Part shown: positions 1-7,768 of the stretch, piece after piece
Layout of the letters: each line of letters starts with the position of its first letter
How positions within the stretch are numbered: position 1 is the first letter of the stretch
Assembly (NCBI RefSeq): GCF_001425055.1
Contig: NZ_LMDK01000012.1
Span: 124,001 to 188,000, forward strand
DNA length: 64,000 nucleotides
Direction: 5' to 3'
Source: Pelomonas sp. Root1237
GTDB lineage: Bacteria; Pseudomonadota; Gammaproteobacteria; Burkholderiales; Burkholderiaceae_C
Made by a program: the position numbers and the translations under genes
The notes under the pieces: model-generated
What the model was told of the DNA's origin: nothing
Database searches by the model: none
Seen by the model: the letters and a program-made list of their open reading frames with translations, nothing else

Positions 1-1
1 G

Positions 2-589
2 CTGGCCGACTTTCATGCGAAGTCGCCTGACGAACTCGGCCCCGATGCCGCGCGGCTGCGCCGCCTCGTCGCACCCCGCATCGCCGAGGCCTTGTGGCGC
101 CATCTGCTGGCTGAGCTGCGTGCCGCGGGTCACATCGCCCAGCGTGGCGCCTGCATGCACCTGCCCGAGCACGGCGTGCAGCTGTCGGCCGCCGAGCAGC
201 GCATCGCCGAGAAGATCGCGCCCCGGCTGGCCGCTGCGGGTGCAGAAGGCGCCTGGGCCCGCGACCTCGCCAAGGACTGCGCCGAGCCCGAGCCGCTGAT
301 GCGCGCCACGCTGGCGCGGCTGGCCCGGCAGGGCGAGCTGCACCAGGTGGTGAAGGACTTGTATTGCGACACCGCGACGATGACGCGGCTCGCCGGCATC
401 GCGCGCCGCATCGGCGCCGAGCAGGGCACGGTCACCGCTGCGGCTTTCCGCGACGCGACCGGCCTGGGCCGCAAGCGGGCCATCCAGCACCTGGAACATT
501 TCGACCGCGTTGGGCTGCTGCGCCGCGTGGGCGACGAACATCGGCTTCGGGCGGACAGCGCGCTGTTCGCCGAAAGCATCACGTCATGA
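2..589 (+). CDS. selB: Selenocysteine-specific elongation factor SelB, C-terminal part (cut by the window edge)
   Basis: SelB delivers Sec-tRNA(Sec) to the ribosome at UGA codons marked by a SECIS hairpin; its C-terminal winged-helix domains bind that hairpin. Only the last 195 residues are present, because the reading frame is open from the left edge. They show repeated small winged-helix-like units, such as the segment LSAAEQRIAEKIAPRL and the final unit FRDATGLGRKRAIQHLEHF followed by RVGLLRRVG, typical of the last SelB winged helix. The call is strongly supported by selC, the tRNA(Sec) gene, which starts one base after the stop codon. The GTPase half lies outside the window, so its integrity cannot be judged. 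Confidence 0.9.
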   Translation: MADFHAKSPDELGPDAARLRRLVAPRIAEALWRHLLAELRAAGHIAQRGACMHLPEHGVQLSAAEQRIAEKIAPRLAAAGAEGAWARDLAKDCAEPEPLMRATLARLARQGELHQVVKDLYCDTATMTRLAGIARRIGAEQGTVTAAAFRDATGLGRKRAIQHLEHFDRVGLLRRVGDEHRLRADSALFAESITS

Positions 590-590
590 G

Positions 591-683
591 GGAAGGGGAA
601 CGACACCGGTGTGTCGGCCGGGCTTCAAACCCGGTGGGTGGCGCCACGCGCTGCTGGGTGGGTTCGACTCCCACGCCCTTCCG
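591..683 (+). tRNA. selC: Selenocysteine tRNA, tRNA-Sec (anticodon TCA)
   Basis: The sequence folds as the long tRNA(Sec) type: an acceptor stem from GGAAGGG to CCCTTCC, a six-pair D stem CGACAC/GTGTCG with a CGGT loop, a five-pair anticodon stem CCGGG/CCCGG around the loop CTTCAAA (anticodon TCA at 625-627), a long variable arm, and a T stem GTGGG/CCCAC with loop TTCGACT. The 3' end is followed by CCG, so the terminal CCA is not fully encoded. The eighth acceptor pair expected in bacterial tRNA(Sec) would be G-G here, a mismatch. selC directly after selB is a common arrangement. Confidence 0.95.
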
Positions 684-684
684 C

Positions 685-809
685 CGTTGGACATTCATTC
701 GGCTACTGCGCGACCCGATCTTGCGCCTGCGATGCTCGCCGTACCCGAGTACGGCTGCGCTTCTCGACGCAACCTCGGGCCGCTCGCGACGCCGACTGAA
801 CGCCCAACG
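685..809. repeat. Imperfect palindromic element directly downstream of selC
   Basis: The outer arms begin CGTTGG (685-690) and end CCAACG (804-809). Pairing continues imperfectly inward for about 35 bases on each side, and the centre is a small hairpin, CCGTAC-CCGA-GTACGG. The element starts at the last base pairs of the tRNA and ends 24 bases before the next gene. It is followed by a T-rich run (CTTTTGTTT), so it may end selBC transcription. It resembles the dispersed palindromes common in this bacterial group; whether it occurs elsewhere in the genome cannot be told from here. Confidence 0.6.
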
Positions 810-833
810 CTTTTGTTTGATCCGGGCGCTGGC

Positions 834-1277
834 ATGCTGACGATCGCCGGCACCGAGATGCCCGAGGCGCTCTGGTACTGGGCAGCAGACCAGACCTGGG
901 CCGAGCCCCTGCTCGGCGGCCACTTCCGCGTCGGCATCACGGCGCTGGGCCTCAAGGCCTCGGGCGACGTCTATATGTGCCGCCCCAAGCCGGTCGGCAG
1001 CGAGGTGGAGCAGGGCCGCTCCATCGCCGTCGTCGAGCTGGCGAAGTCCATCGTGTCGGTCAAGTCACCGCTGTCCGGCGTCGTCACCCGCGTGAATGAG
1101 GCGCTGGATGAGCACCCCGAGCTCGTCCACCAATCGCCCTATGACCAGGGCTGGTTGATCGAACTGGCACCCTCCAAACTGAGCGAGGAGAAGGCCCGCC
1201 TTGCCATCGGCAGCGACGCCATTCGCGCGGCCCTACAGCACTGGGCCTGGCTCAACAAGCTGGACACGGGCTCATGA
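834..1277 (+). CDS. GcvH-like lipoyl-carrier protein in the selenium locus
   Basis: This 147-residue protein has the hammerhead fold pattern of the glycine cleavage H protein. The motif VVELAKSIVSVKSPLSG aligns with the H-protein lipoylation site, with Lys71 as the expected lipoyl lysine, and it is followed by a conserved G-V-V-x-x-x-N-E-A-L stretch. No gcvT or gcvP is nearby. GcvH-like proteins are known outside glycine cleavage as lipoate-bound carriers in the sHdr sulfur-oxidation system, and the next gene here encodes a DsrE protein, another sulfur-carrier family. A role carrying selenium or sulfur for selenophosphate synthesis is inference. The start at 834 follows the palindromic element; Met9 at 858 is an alternative. 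Confidence 0.75.
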   Translation: MLTIAGTEMPEALWYWAADQTWAEPLLGGHFRVGITALGLKASGDVYMCRPKPVGSEVEQGRSIAVVELAKSIVSVKSPLSGVVTRVNEALDEHPELVHQSPYDQGWLIELAPSKLSEEKARLAIGSDAIRAALQHWAWLNKLDTGS

Positions 1278-1654
1278 ACCGCGCTGGCCTGGCCATCCTG
1301 CTCTGGGCCGCCGACCCCGACGACCCGGTGCGCCTGGCCACCCCCTTTGCCCATGCTGCCGCGGCGGCCGCGCTGGAGCTGCAGGTGGAGGTCTACTTCT
1401 CGGCGCGGGCGGTGCTGCTGCTCAAGCCCGGTGTGGCCGAGCAGTTGCGCGCCTCGGATCGTTTCGACAAGACCATTGCCGACTGGATGACGGACGCACT
1501 GGACCACGGCGCCCGCTTTTTTGCCTGCACCGATGCGCTCGCGGCCCAGGGCCTGACGCATGAAGATCTGATCCCCGCCGGCCGGCGTCACGGCGGTGCT
1601 GTCCAATACGCCTCCCGCGCCGCCCACTCGGCGTGGGCCACCCTCGTGTTCTAA
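1274..1654 (+). CDS. DsrE-family protein
   Basis: The product has 126 residues and overlaps the GcvH-like gene by four bases (ATGA), so the two are translationally coupled. The pattern is a DsrE/DsrF-like alpha/beta fold: an initial strand (GLAILLWAAD), a helix rich in alanine, a second strand (EVYFSARAV), and the conserved cysteine region ARFFACTDALAAQGL with Cys85. DsrE proteins move sulfane sulfur as persulfide on that cysteine. Beside selB, selC and an oxyanion importer, a role in handling selenide or perselenide is plausible but unproven. The C-terminal tail is serine/alanine-rich and unremarkable. Confidence 0.75.
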   Translation: MNRAGLAILLWAADPDDPVRLATPFAHAAAAAALELQVEVYFSARAVLLLKPGVAEQLRASDRFDKTIADWMTDALDHGARFFACTDALAAQGLTHEDLIPAGRRHGGAVQYASRAAHSAWATLVF

Positions 1655-1672
1655 CCCCCTCAGGAGATTCAA

Positions 1673-2542
1673 ATGGCCCTCTCTCGTGTCGTCGCCAGTC
1701 TGGCGCGCGGTGTGGTGATGTCGCTGGCGCTGGCCGGTGCGGCGGCCCAGGCTCAGCAGGTGCTGCGCGTGACCGCCATCCCCGACGAGTCGCCCACCGA
1801 ACTGGCGCGCAAGTTCGCGCCGCTGGGCCAGTACCTGGAGAACAAGCTCGGCATGAAGGTCGAATGGACGCCGGTGACCGACTACGCCGCCGCCGTCGAG
1901 ACGGTGGTCAACAAGAAGATCGACCTGGCCTGGTTTGGCGGCTTCACCTTTGTTCAGGCCAATGTGCGCTCGGGCGGCAAGATCGTCCCGCTGGTGCAGC
2001 GCGAGGAGGACGAGAAGTTCCGCTCCGTCTTCATCACCGACAAGGCCAGCGGCATCGCCAAGCTGGAAGACCTCAAGGGCAAGACGCTGAGCTTCGGCTC
2101 GCAGAGCAGCACCTCGGGCCACCTGATGCCGCGCAGCTTCCTGCTGGCCGCCAAGATCAACCCCGATGTGGACCTGAAGCGCGTGGCCTTCAGCGGCGCG
2201 CATGACGCGACCATCGCCGCCGTCGCCAGCGGCAAGGTGGACGCCGGTGCGCTGAACATCTCGGTCTGGGAGAAGTTCGTGGCCGACAAGAAGGTCGACC
2301 CGAACGAGGTCAAGGTCTTCTACACGACGCCGCCTTACTACGACTACAACTGGTCGGTCCACGCCGACATGCCGCAGGCCCTGCAGGACAAGATCAAGGC
2401 CGCCTTCCTGGCACTGGACCCGAACACGGCGCAGGGCAAGGAGATCCTCGGCCTGCAGCGTGCGACCAAGTTCATCGCCACCAAGCCTGAGAACTACGTC
2501 GGCATCAAGGCCGCTGCCGAGAACGCTGGTCTGTTGAAATGA
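1673..2542 (+). CDS. Periplasmic substrate-binding protein of a PhnD-like ABC importer (putative selenium oxyanion)
   Basis: The protein has 289 residues with a signal peptide of about 28 residues ending in AAAQAQQ. The mature part follows the PhnD/phosphite-binding family: VLRVTAIPDESPTEL, then GQYLENKLGMKVEWTPVTDY, DLAWFGGFTFVQA, and GSQSSTSGHLMPRSFL. The ribosome-binding site CAGGAG lies nine bases before the ATG. A branch of this family next to selenium genes is annotated as a putative selenate-binding protein, and the position two genes after selB-selC fits that. The ligand cannot be read from the sequence; phosphonate, phosphite or another oxyanion remain possible. Confidence 0.8.
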   Translation: MALSRVVASLARGVVMSLALAGAAAQAQQVLRVTAIPDESPTELARKFAPLGQYLENKLGMKVEWTPVTDYAAAVETVVNKKIDLAWFGGFTFVQANVRSGGKIVPLVQREEDEKFRSVFITDKASGIAKLEDLKGKTLSFGSQSSTSGHLMPRSFLLAAKINPDVDLKRVAFSGAHDATIAAVASGKVDAGALNISVWEKFVADKKVDPNEVKVFYTTPPYYDYNWSVHADMPQALQDKIKAAFLALDPNTAQGKEILGLQRATKFIATKPENYVGIKAAAENAGLLK

Positions 2543-3345
2543 TTGAACTGAATGGCGTCGACGCCGCCGCGCTGGGCGGTGTGACGCCGGTGCTGCGCGG
2601 CATCACTCTCGGGCTGGCCGCCGGCGAGCAGGTGGCCGTCATCGGCGCCTCGGGCGCGGGCAAGACGACGCTGCTGAACCTGCTCGCGCTGATGCAATGC
2701 CCGCTGGCCGGCCGCTTCACGTTGCTGGGCCGCGAGCCCTGGTCGCTGGCGCGCGCCGAGCGCCGCCGGCTGCGCGCCGGCATTGCGCTGGCGCCCCAGC
2801 ATCCGCCGCTGCCACCACGCCAGCGCGTGGCCGTGGCCGTGCTGGCCGCGCGGCTGCCGCGCATGTCTTTCGGCCGCGCACTGCGCACCTTGTGGAGCCC
2901 GCCGGACGCCGCACTCGCGCAGGACGCGCTCGAAAAGCTCGGCCTGCCCGACAAGCTCTGGCTGCGTGTGGACCGCCTCTCCGGCGGCGAGCGCCAGCGT
3001 GTGGGCCTGGCGCGGCTGCTGGTGTCCGACACCCAACTGTGGCTGGCCGACGAGCCTCTCGCCGCGCTGGACCCGACGCGCGCCGGGCAATCCCTGGCGG
3101 CGCTGCAGGACGGCGCCCGCGCCGCTGGCGCCGCGCTCGTCTGCAGCCTGCACCAGGTGGACCTGGCGCTGGCGCGTTTTCCGCGCGTGATTGCGCTGCG
3201 CGCCGGGCAGCTGGTGTTCGACGGTGCGCCGTCGGGCCTGGGCGGCGACCTGCTGGACGAGCTCTACCGCAGCCAGCTGGAGCCGCCGCCCGAGATCGCG
3301 CCGCTGCCGCAGCCGGTGCCTCTGCCGCAGGCGATGTGCCGTTGA
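2539..3345 (+). CDS. ABC transporter ATP-binding protein, PhnC-like
   Basis: This 268-residue ATPase has Walker A GASGAGKT (36-43), the Q-loop near Gln89, the signature LSGGE (149-153) and Walker B LWLADEP (169-175). It powers import by the two permeases that follow. The start overlaps the end of the binding-protein gene by four bases, and its stop overlaps the next start, so the transporter genes form one translationally coupled operon. The C-terminal 20 residues are proline-rich (PPPEIAPLPQPVPLPQ), an unusual tail that is probably disordered. Confidence 0.9.
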   Translation: MIELNGVDAAALGGVTPVLRGITLGLAAGEQVAVIGASGAGKTTLLNLLALMQCPLAGRFTLLGREPWSLARAERRRLRAGIALAPQHPPLPPRQRVAVAVLAARLPRMSFGRALRTLWSPPDAALAQDALEKLGLPDKLWLRVDRLSGGERQRVGLARLLVSDTQLWLADEPLAALDPTRAGQSLAALQDGARAAGAALVCSLHQVDLALARFPRVIALRAGQLVFDGAPSGLGGDLLDELYRSQLEPPPEIAPLPQPVPLPQAMCR

Positions 3346-4160
3346 TGAATTCCGCCCTGCGCGACCCAGCGCTGAGCCGCCGCTGGCTGGCCTTGCTGAT
3401 CGGCCTGGTGCTGCTGTGGCCGCTGCTGGTGCTGTCCGAGTTCAAGCCCTGGACGCTGCTGGACGAGCGCGGCCTGCGCGCCACCGGGCGCTATCTCGCG
3501 CAGTTCATCCACATGCGCAGCGACGCCGAGTTCCTGCAGATGCTGGCACAGGACACCTGGCGCACGGTGGCCATTGCGACCGCGGGCCTCACGCTGGCGC
3601 TGGTGCTGGCCGTGCCGCTGTCGCTGCTGGCCACGGCGCGCTTGTCCGCCAGCACGCTGGAGGGCCGCCCCGGCCCGGCACGTTGGCTGCGCCGCGCGGT
3701 GCGGGCGCTGCTGGTGGCGCTGCGCTCCATTCCCGAGCTGATCTGGGCGCTGGTGTTCGTGCGTGTCGTCGGCCTGGGCGCCACGGCCGGCGTGCTGGCC
3801 ATCGCCATCGCCTACGGCGGCATGCTGGGCAAGGTCTACGCCGAGATCCTGGAAAGCGCCGACGCCGCGCCCACGCACGCCCTACTGAGCGCCGGCGCCA
3901 CGCGCTGGCAGGCGCTGTGCTTCGGCGCGCTGCCGAGCTGCCTGCCCGAGCTGCTGAGCTATACCGTCTACCGCTGGGAATGCGCGGTGCGATCGTCGGT
4001 CGTGCTGGGCTTTGTCGGCGCGGGCGGGCTGGGCCAGCAGCTGGACAACGCGTCCAAGATGTTCGCGGGCAACGAGGTCAGCGCCATCCTGCTGGTCTTC
4101 ATCCTGTTGGTGATGGCCAGTGACGCCTTCAGTCGCTGGCTGCGCGGGCGCCTGGCATGA
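3345..4160 (+). CDS. ABC transporter permease 1, PhnE-like
   Basis: The product has 271 residues with an N-terminal membrane segment (LALLIGLVLLWPLLVLS) and several further hydrophobic helices. It carries the binding-protein-dependent permease loop (EILESADAAPTHALLSAGATRWQ) that contacts the ATPase. ELIWALVFVRVVGLG and SYTVYRWECAVRSS are typical PhnE-family stretches. The ATG is chosen because it overlaps the ATPase stop codon (TGATG). It is paired with a second, related permease, so the channel is probably a heterodimer. Confidence 0.9.
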   Translation: MNSALRDPALSRRWLALLIGLVLLWPLLVLSEFKPWTLLDERGLRATGRYLAQFIHMRSDAEFLQMLAQDTWRTVAIATAGLTLALVLAVPLSLLATARLSASTLEGRPGPARWLRRAVRALLVALRSIPELIWALVFVRVVGLGATAGVLAIAIAYGGMLGKVYAEILESADAAPTHALLSAGATRWQALCFGALPSCLPELLSYTVYRWECAVRSSVVLGFVGAGGLGQQLDNASKMFAGNEVSAILLVFILLVMASDAFSRWLRGRLA

Positions 4161-4927
4161 AGCGCGAACCCGTGCGAGCGTCGACCTGGGCCGTGCTGGC
4201 CGGCCTGGCGGTGCTGGTCGCCGCGAGCTTCTGGTCATTGAACCTGCAGTGGTCGGCCTTCCTCGGCGTGGATGCGCTGGCCAGCATGGGCCGTTTCGGG
4301 ATGAGCTTCTTCCCACCGCAGCTCGCGCCGGCATTCCTGGCCAAGACCGGCTGGGCGCTGCTGGAGACCTTGGCCATGTCGGCTCTCGGTACAGCACTGG
4401 CGGTCGTTGGCGGCCTGCTGCTGGCGCTGCCGGCCTCCGGGCAGGGCGTGGGCCGGGCGGTGGCGCGCATGGTGCTGAACCTGCTACGCAGCGTGCCCGA
4501 ACTGGTCTGGGCCACGCAGCTGCTGATCCTCGCAGGCCTGGGCCCCTTGCCCGGCACGCTGGCGCTGGCGCTGCACACCAGTGGCGTGCTGGGGCGGCTG
4601 TTTGCAGAGAGCTTCGAGAACGCGCCGGTGGCCGGTGCGCTCGCGCTGCGCCAGCGCGGCCTGGGCGAGGGCCGCGTGTGGCTGTTCGCCACGCTGCCGC
4701 AGACGCTGCCGCAGCTCGTCAGCTACACGCTGTACCGCTGGGAAAACAACATCCGCGCGGCCAGCGTGATGGGCGTCGTCGGCGCTGGCGGCCTGGGCCA
4801 GATGCTGAGCTACCACCTGGGCCTGTTCCAGATGGCCGAGACGTGCACGGTGCTGGCCGGCATGATTGCGCTGGTCGGCCTCGTGGACGCGCTGTCCTGG
4901 GTCGCCCGCAAAAGCCTCACGCGATGA
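4157..4927 (+). CDS. ABC transporter permease 2, PhnE-like
   Basis: This 256-residue inner-membrane permease is a paralogue of the preceding one: ELVWATQLLILAGLGPLPG and SYTLYRWENNIRAASVMGVVGAGG match its equivalents there. It has an N-terminal membrane helix (AVLAGLAVLVAASFWSL) and about five more. It overlaps the previous gene by four bases and the nitroreductase gene by four bases, so all seven genes from 834 to 5499 are probably co-transcribed. A split pair of PhnE-like permeases is usual for this transporter class. Confidence 0.9.
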   Translation: MKREPVRASTWAVLAGLAVLVAASFWSLNLQWSAFLGVDALASMGRFGMSFFPPQLAPAFLAKTGWALLETLAMSALGTALAVVGGLLLALPASGQGVGRAVARMVLNLLRSVPELVWATQLLILAGLGPLPGTLALALHTSGVLGRLFAESFENAPVAGALALRQRGLGEGRVWLFATLPQTLPQLVSYTLYRWENNIRAASVMGVVGAGGLGQMLSYHLGLFQMAETCTVLAGMIALVGLVDALSWVARKSLTR

Positions 4928-5499
4928 ATCCTGAACCCCTGCAAGCCCTGCTGACCCGCTATTCGGTCGGCCCCAAGCATCTTGTCGAGCCCGGCCCCAG
5001 CGACGAGCAGCTCGCGCTGATGGCCCAGGCTGCGCTGCGCGCACCCGACCACGCCGAGTTGGTGCCATATCGGTTCAAGCTGGTGCGCGGCGCCGCAAAA
5101 CAAGGCATGGCCGCCCTGTTTGCCGACGCGGCCCGTGCGGCCGGCAAGGACGAGGAGGGTGCGGCCCTGGATGCCGAGCGTGCGTTGAAGCCGCCGATGA
5201 CGGTCGCCGTCGTCGCCCGCATCGACCTGGGCCACCCGCAGGTGCCGGCCCACGAGCAATGGGCGGCCGTGGGCGGCGCCATCGCCAACTTTCTGACGGC
5301 GGCACATGCGCTGGGCTTTGGCGGCAAGATGCTCAGCGGCGCCAAGGTGCGCAACCCGGCCATCGCCGCGGCCTTCTGCGAGCCGGGCGAGACGCTGGTC
5401 GGATGGATTGCGCTGGGCACGCCCGCGCGCCGCCCCACCGGGCCGGCGCGCAAGCCAGCCGCGGATCAGGTGCTGGTGGAGTGGACCGGGGCCTGTTGA
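4924..5499 (+). CDS. Nitroreductase-family flavoprotein, YdjA-like
   Basis: The protein has 191 residues, the usual length for the small YdjA type. It has the family pattern: RAPDHAELVPYRFKLV near residue 40, PPMTVAVVARI in the middle and AHALGFGGKMLSGAKV followed by LVGWIALGTPARR at the end. YdjA-type enzymes bind FMN and reduce substrates with NADPH. In Escherichia coli ydjA lies directly beside selD, so its place here in a selB-selC-importer operon strengthens the selenium link; reduction of the imported oxyanion is one inferred role. Its last codons and stop lie inside the left arm of the following palindromic element. Confidence 0.8.
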   Translation: MNPEPLQALLTRYSVGPKHLVEPGPSDEQLALMAQAALRAPDHAELVPYRFKLVRGAAKQGMAALFADAARAAGKDEEGAALDAERALKPPMTVAVVARIDLGHPQVPAHEQWAAVGGAIANFLTAAHALGFGGKMLSGAKVRNPAIAAAFCEPGETLVGWIALGTPARRPTGPARKPAADQVLVEWTGAC

Positions 5500-5753
5500 C
5501 ACTGCGGTAACGGGCCGCGTTGTGGCCAGAAAGGCCGCGAGCAAGGCGCAAACCGCAGCCGGGTTGGACACCCGGGGAGGATTTGCAACGCCGCGCGCGG
5601 CCTTTCTGGCCACAACCCTTCGGGAAGGCCCGCCGCCAGGGGCCACTCGGCGTTGCGCCACTTGCCCGCACGTCAGTGCGAGCGGCGTGCCGCGCCTTGA
5701 TTGGCCCCTGGCGGCGGGCCTTCGCGACCCATTACCGTAGCGTCAACAGGCCC
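5489..5753. repeat. Compound palindromic element filling the space between two convergent genes
   Basis: Three nested or tandem inverted repeats are visible. The outer arms, 5489-5513 and about 5729-5753, match imperfectly around GGGCCTGTTGAC/GTCAACAGGCCC. An inner pair, 5520-5539 and 5596-5615, is a perfect 20-bp repeat (TTGTGGCCAGAAAGGCCGCG and its complement). A second inner pair, 5625-5645 and 5702-5722, is a perfect 21-bp repeat starting AAGGCCCGCC. The element contains the last codons of the nitroreductase gene and touches the last base of the heme peroxidase stop codon. It looks like a mobile palindromic unit that may also serve as a two-way terminator. Confidence 0.8.
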
Positions 5754-7252
5754 TAAACCAGACCGGTGAACTTCAGCACGTTCCAGAAGCTGATCTCGTT
5801 GCCGATCATCGGCACCCAGCCCGCCGGCGCGGCATGGCGGAAGGAGCGCGGGTCGGCGTCGACGACGCCGTTGAACACCTCCATCAGGATGCGCCCGCCC
5901 ACCGGGCCGAGCTGGGAAATCGAGCACGGGCCGGTGACGTAATCTTCATCGTTCAGGTCGCGCTTTCCCGCCTCGCGCCAGTAGTCCAGCACCGGCTTCT
6001 GCGCCTCGGCCAGGATGTAGAACCACAGCGGCGTCTCGGTCAGGAAGCGCTTGTCGGCGCTCTCGATACTCTTGTAGGTGAAGCCGTTGAGCCCTTCCTC
6101 GCGCACCATCAGATCGTCCGGGTCCAGCGGCTTCTCGTGCAGCTTGGCGGCAAAGGCCTGGCCGGTGGCGATGGCGTAGCTGGGCAGGTTGCCGCGCTTG
6201 AGATTGAGCGCCGCCAGCGACGCGCCATTGCCTACGCTGGGTGGCAGGGCGGCCAACGGGTCCACCAGCGAGGGGTCGATCTTGTAGGCCCACTGCAGGC
6301 GCACGGCGGGGTTGTTCTCCACCGGCTCGGGCCCGTTCTTGACGGGGATGGCAAAGCTGGGCGTGAAGAAGCGGCCCCAGTCGTCGATGACATGCGCCTC
6401 GGGCAGCGGCTGGAAGCCGATCAGGCTGTCATCGTTGAGGTCGCCGCCGTCGAAGATGAGCTTCTTGGTCGCGCTGTTGAGCCGGTAGCCGCGCCTGACC
6501 ATCGAGTGCCCGTAGCGGTAGGCCGCGCCGACGAACTCCTTGGGCAGCTGGGTGCGCAGCGTCGGCACGTAGAGGTCGTAGGCCGCGTCGCCCAGCGCTG
6601 CACGGCGCTGCGTGAAGAAGTCGTAGGTGTGGGTGTTGACGATGCGCAGCAGATAGTCCTCCAGCACGACGCGCTGGTAGGTCCAGGTGACCTCGGCGCG
6701 GGCGCGCTCGAAAAGGTTGCCGGTGTCACCGCTGGCGGCGAGCTTGGCGACGACGGCGTTGTGGAACTTGATCATCGCCAGCTGGATCTGGCAGACGATG
6801 GAGTTCTCGTCGTTGCGCTTGTCGCCAATGATGGCGCGGCCATTGGCCGGCTGGCGCATCAGGTCCTTGCCGCTCGGGTCGATCAGCAGCGTGGCGCCGT
6901 CGGCGGCGTACATATAGGGCTGGTCCTGTGGGCCGGCGCCGTAGACGCAGTCCAGGTCCAAGGCCGGGTTGCGCAGGTTGGACGCGGCGTCCGTGGGTCG
7001 GGAGAAGGACGAGGTGATGTCCAGCGTCAGGTCATGGTCGATGAACTGGCCGAAGTAGGTGTAGCCGGCCGGCACCTTGAGGTTCTCCTCGGCGTCGGCG
7101 CCGTCGTTGAGTTCGTCGTCCGGCACGATCATCAGCGCGGCCAGTGCGTCGAGGCTGGCGTCGCTGAAGGGCTTGTGGTTCTCGGGCAGCAGGCGGGTGA
7201 ACTTCTGTTCGCGGGTGCCGAGCAGGCCGTGGCCGTTGTTGGGGGTGGTCAT
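5753..7252 (-). CDS. Animal-type heme peroxidase (secretory pathway signal not seen)
   Basis: The 499-residue protein belongs to the animal heme peroxidase superfamily. It has the distal-side motif YFGQFIDHDLT with His73 after Gln69, and the proximal-ligand motif YRYGHSMVRRGY with His249. A calcium-site-like segment follows the distal motif. No signal peptide is visible at the chosen start, which has a good AGGAG ribosome-binding site on the minus strand. Bacterial members oxidise halides, phenolics or lipids, but the substrate is unknown here. It converges on the selenium operon and faces away from the urease genes, with no obvious operon partner. Confidence 0.9.
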   Translation of the reverse strand: MTTPNNGHGLLGTREQKFTRLLPENHKPFSDASLDALAALMIVPDDELNDGADAEENLKVPAGYTYFGQFIDHDLTLDITSSFSRPTDAASNLRNPALDLDCVYGAGPQDQPYMYAADGATLLIDPSGKDLMRQPANGRAIIGDKRNDENSIVCQIQLAMIKFHNAVVAKLAASGDTGNLFERARAEVTWTYQRVVLEDYLLRIVNTHTYDFFTQRRAALGDAAYDLYVPTLRTQLPKEFVGAAYRYGHSMVRRGYRLNSATKKLIFDGGDLNDDSLIGFQPLPEAHVIDDWGRFFTPSFAIPVKNGPEPVENNPAVRLQWAYKIDPSLVDPLAALPPSVGNGASLAALNLKRGNLPSYAIATGQAFAAKLHEKPLDPDDLMVREEGLNGFTYKSIESADKRFLTETPLWFYILAEAQKPVLDYWREAGKRDLNDEDYVTGPCSISQLGPVGGRILMEVFNGVVDADPRSFRHAAPAGWVPMIGNEISFWNVLKFTGLV

Positions 7253-7456
7253 GGCGGTCTCCTGAAAAAAACGAGGGCAGAACGGCATGCTGAGCCGGTG
7301 GTGAGGACATTGAATCCTCAGCCCTGTGGAGAAAGCATCTCTGGCATGCTTCAAGCTAGGGGTTAGGTAGCCCCGATTGCCCTCAAGCTGTCGCGAAGCC
7401 AACATGGAGCTGCCTCCCCATGCTTGGCCACCAAGCTGACCAACAAGTGAAGAGAG

Positions 7457-7759
7457 ATGGAACTCACTCCGAGAGAGAAAGACAAGCTGCTGCTCTTCAC
7501 CGCAGCGCTGCTCGCCGAACGCCGCCGCGCGCGTGGGCTCAAGCTCAACTACCCTGAGGCCGTGGCCTTCATCAGTGCCGCCATCCTCGAAGGTGCGCGT
7601 GACGGCAAGACGGTCGCGCAGCTGATGAGCGAGGGCCGCGAGATCCTGACCCGGGCCGACGTCATGGACGGCATCGCCGAGATGATCCCGGAGATCCAGG
7701 TCGAGGCCACCTTTCCCGACGGCACCAAGCTCGTGACCGTTCATCAACCCATTGCCTGA
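7457..7759 (+). CDS. ureA: Urease gamma subunit
   Basis: This 100-residue protein matches UreA along its whole length: [20 protein letters not shown] at the start, [24 protein letters not shown] in the middle, and [24 protein letters not shown] residues at the end. With UreB and UreC it forms the nickel enzyme that hydrolyses urea to ammonia and carbamate. A purine-rich AAGAGAG lies just before the ATG. It begins a tight operon with the small gene at 7769, ureB and ureC. No ureD precedes it, unlike the common ureDABCEFG order. Confidence 0.97.
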   Translation: MELTPREKDKLLLFTAALLAERRRARGLKLNYPEAVAFISAAILEGARDGKTVAQLMSEGREILTRADVMDGIAEMIPEIQVEATFPDGTKLVTVHQPIA

Positions 7760-7768
7760 GCCCTTCCC

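Noticed and set aside
510-833. Long N-terminal extension of the GcvH-like protein
   Set aside because: The extra codons would lie over selB, selC and the palindromic element; the H-protein domain starts at 834.
5497-5560. Possible selenocysteine codon at the nitroreductase stop (TGT-TGA-CAC-TGC, would read Cys-Sec-His-Cys)
   Set aside because: Reading through enters the palindromic repeat and gives a low-complexity tail; the protein is already full length and no SECIS-like hairpin specific to this site stands out.
5834-7366. A 510-codon open frame on the plus strand
   Set aside because: It is antisense to the heme peroxidase, whose motifs and ribosome-binding site are clear.
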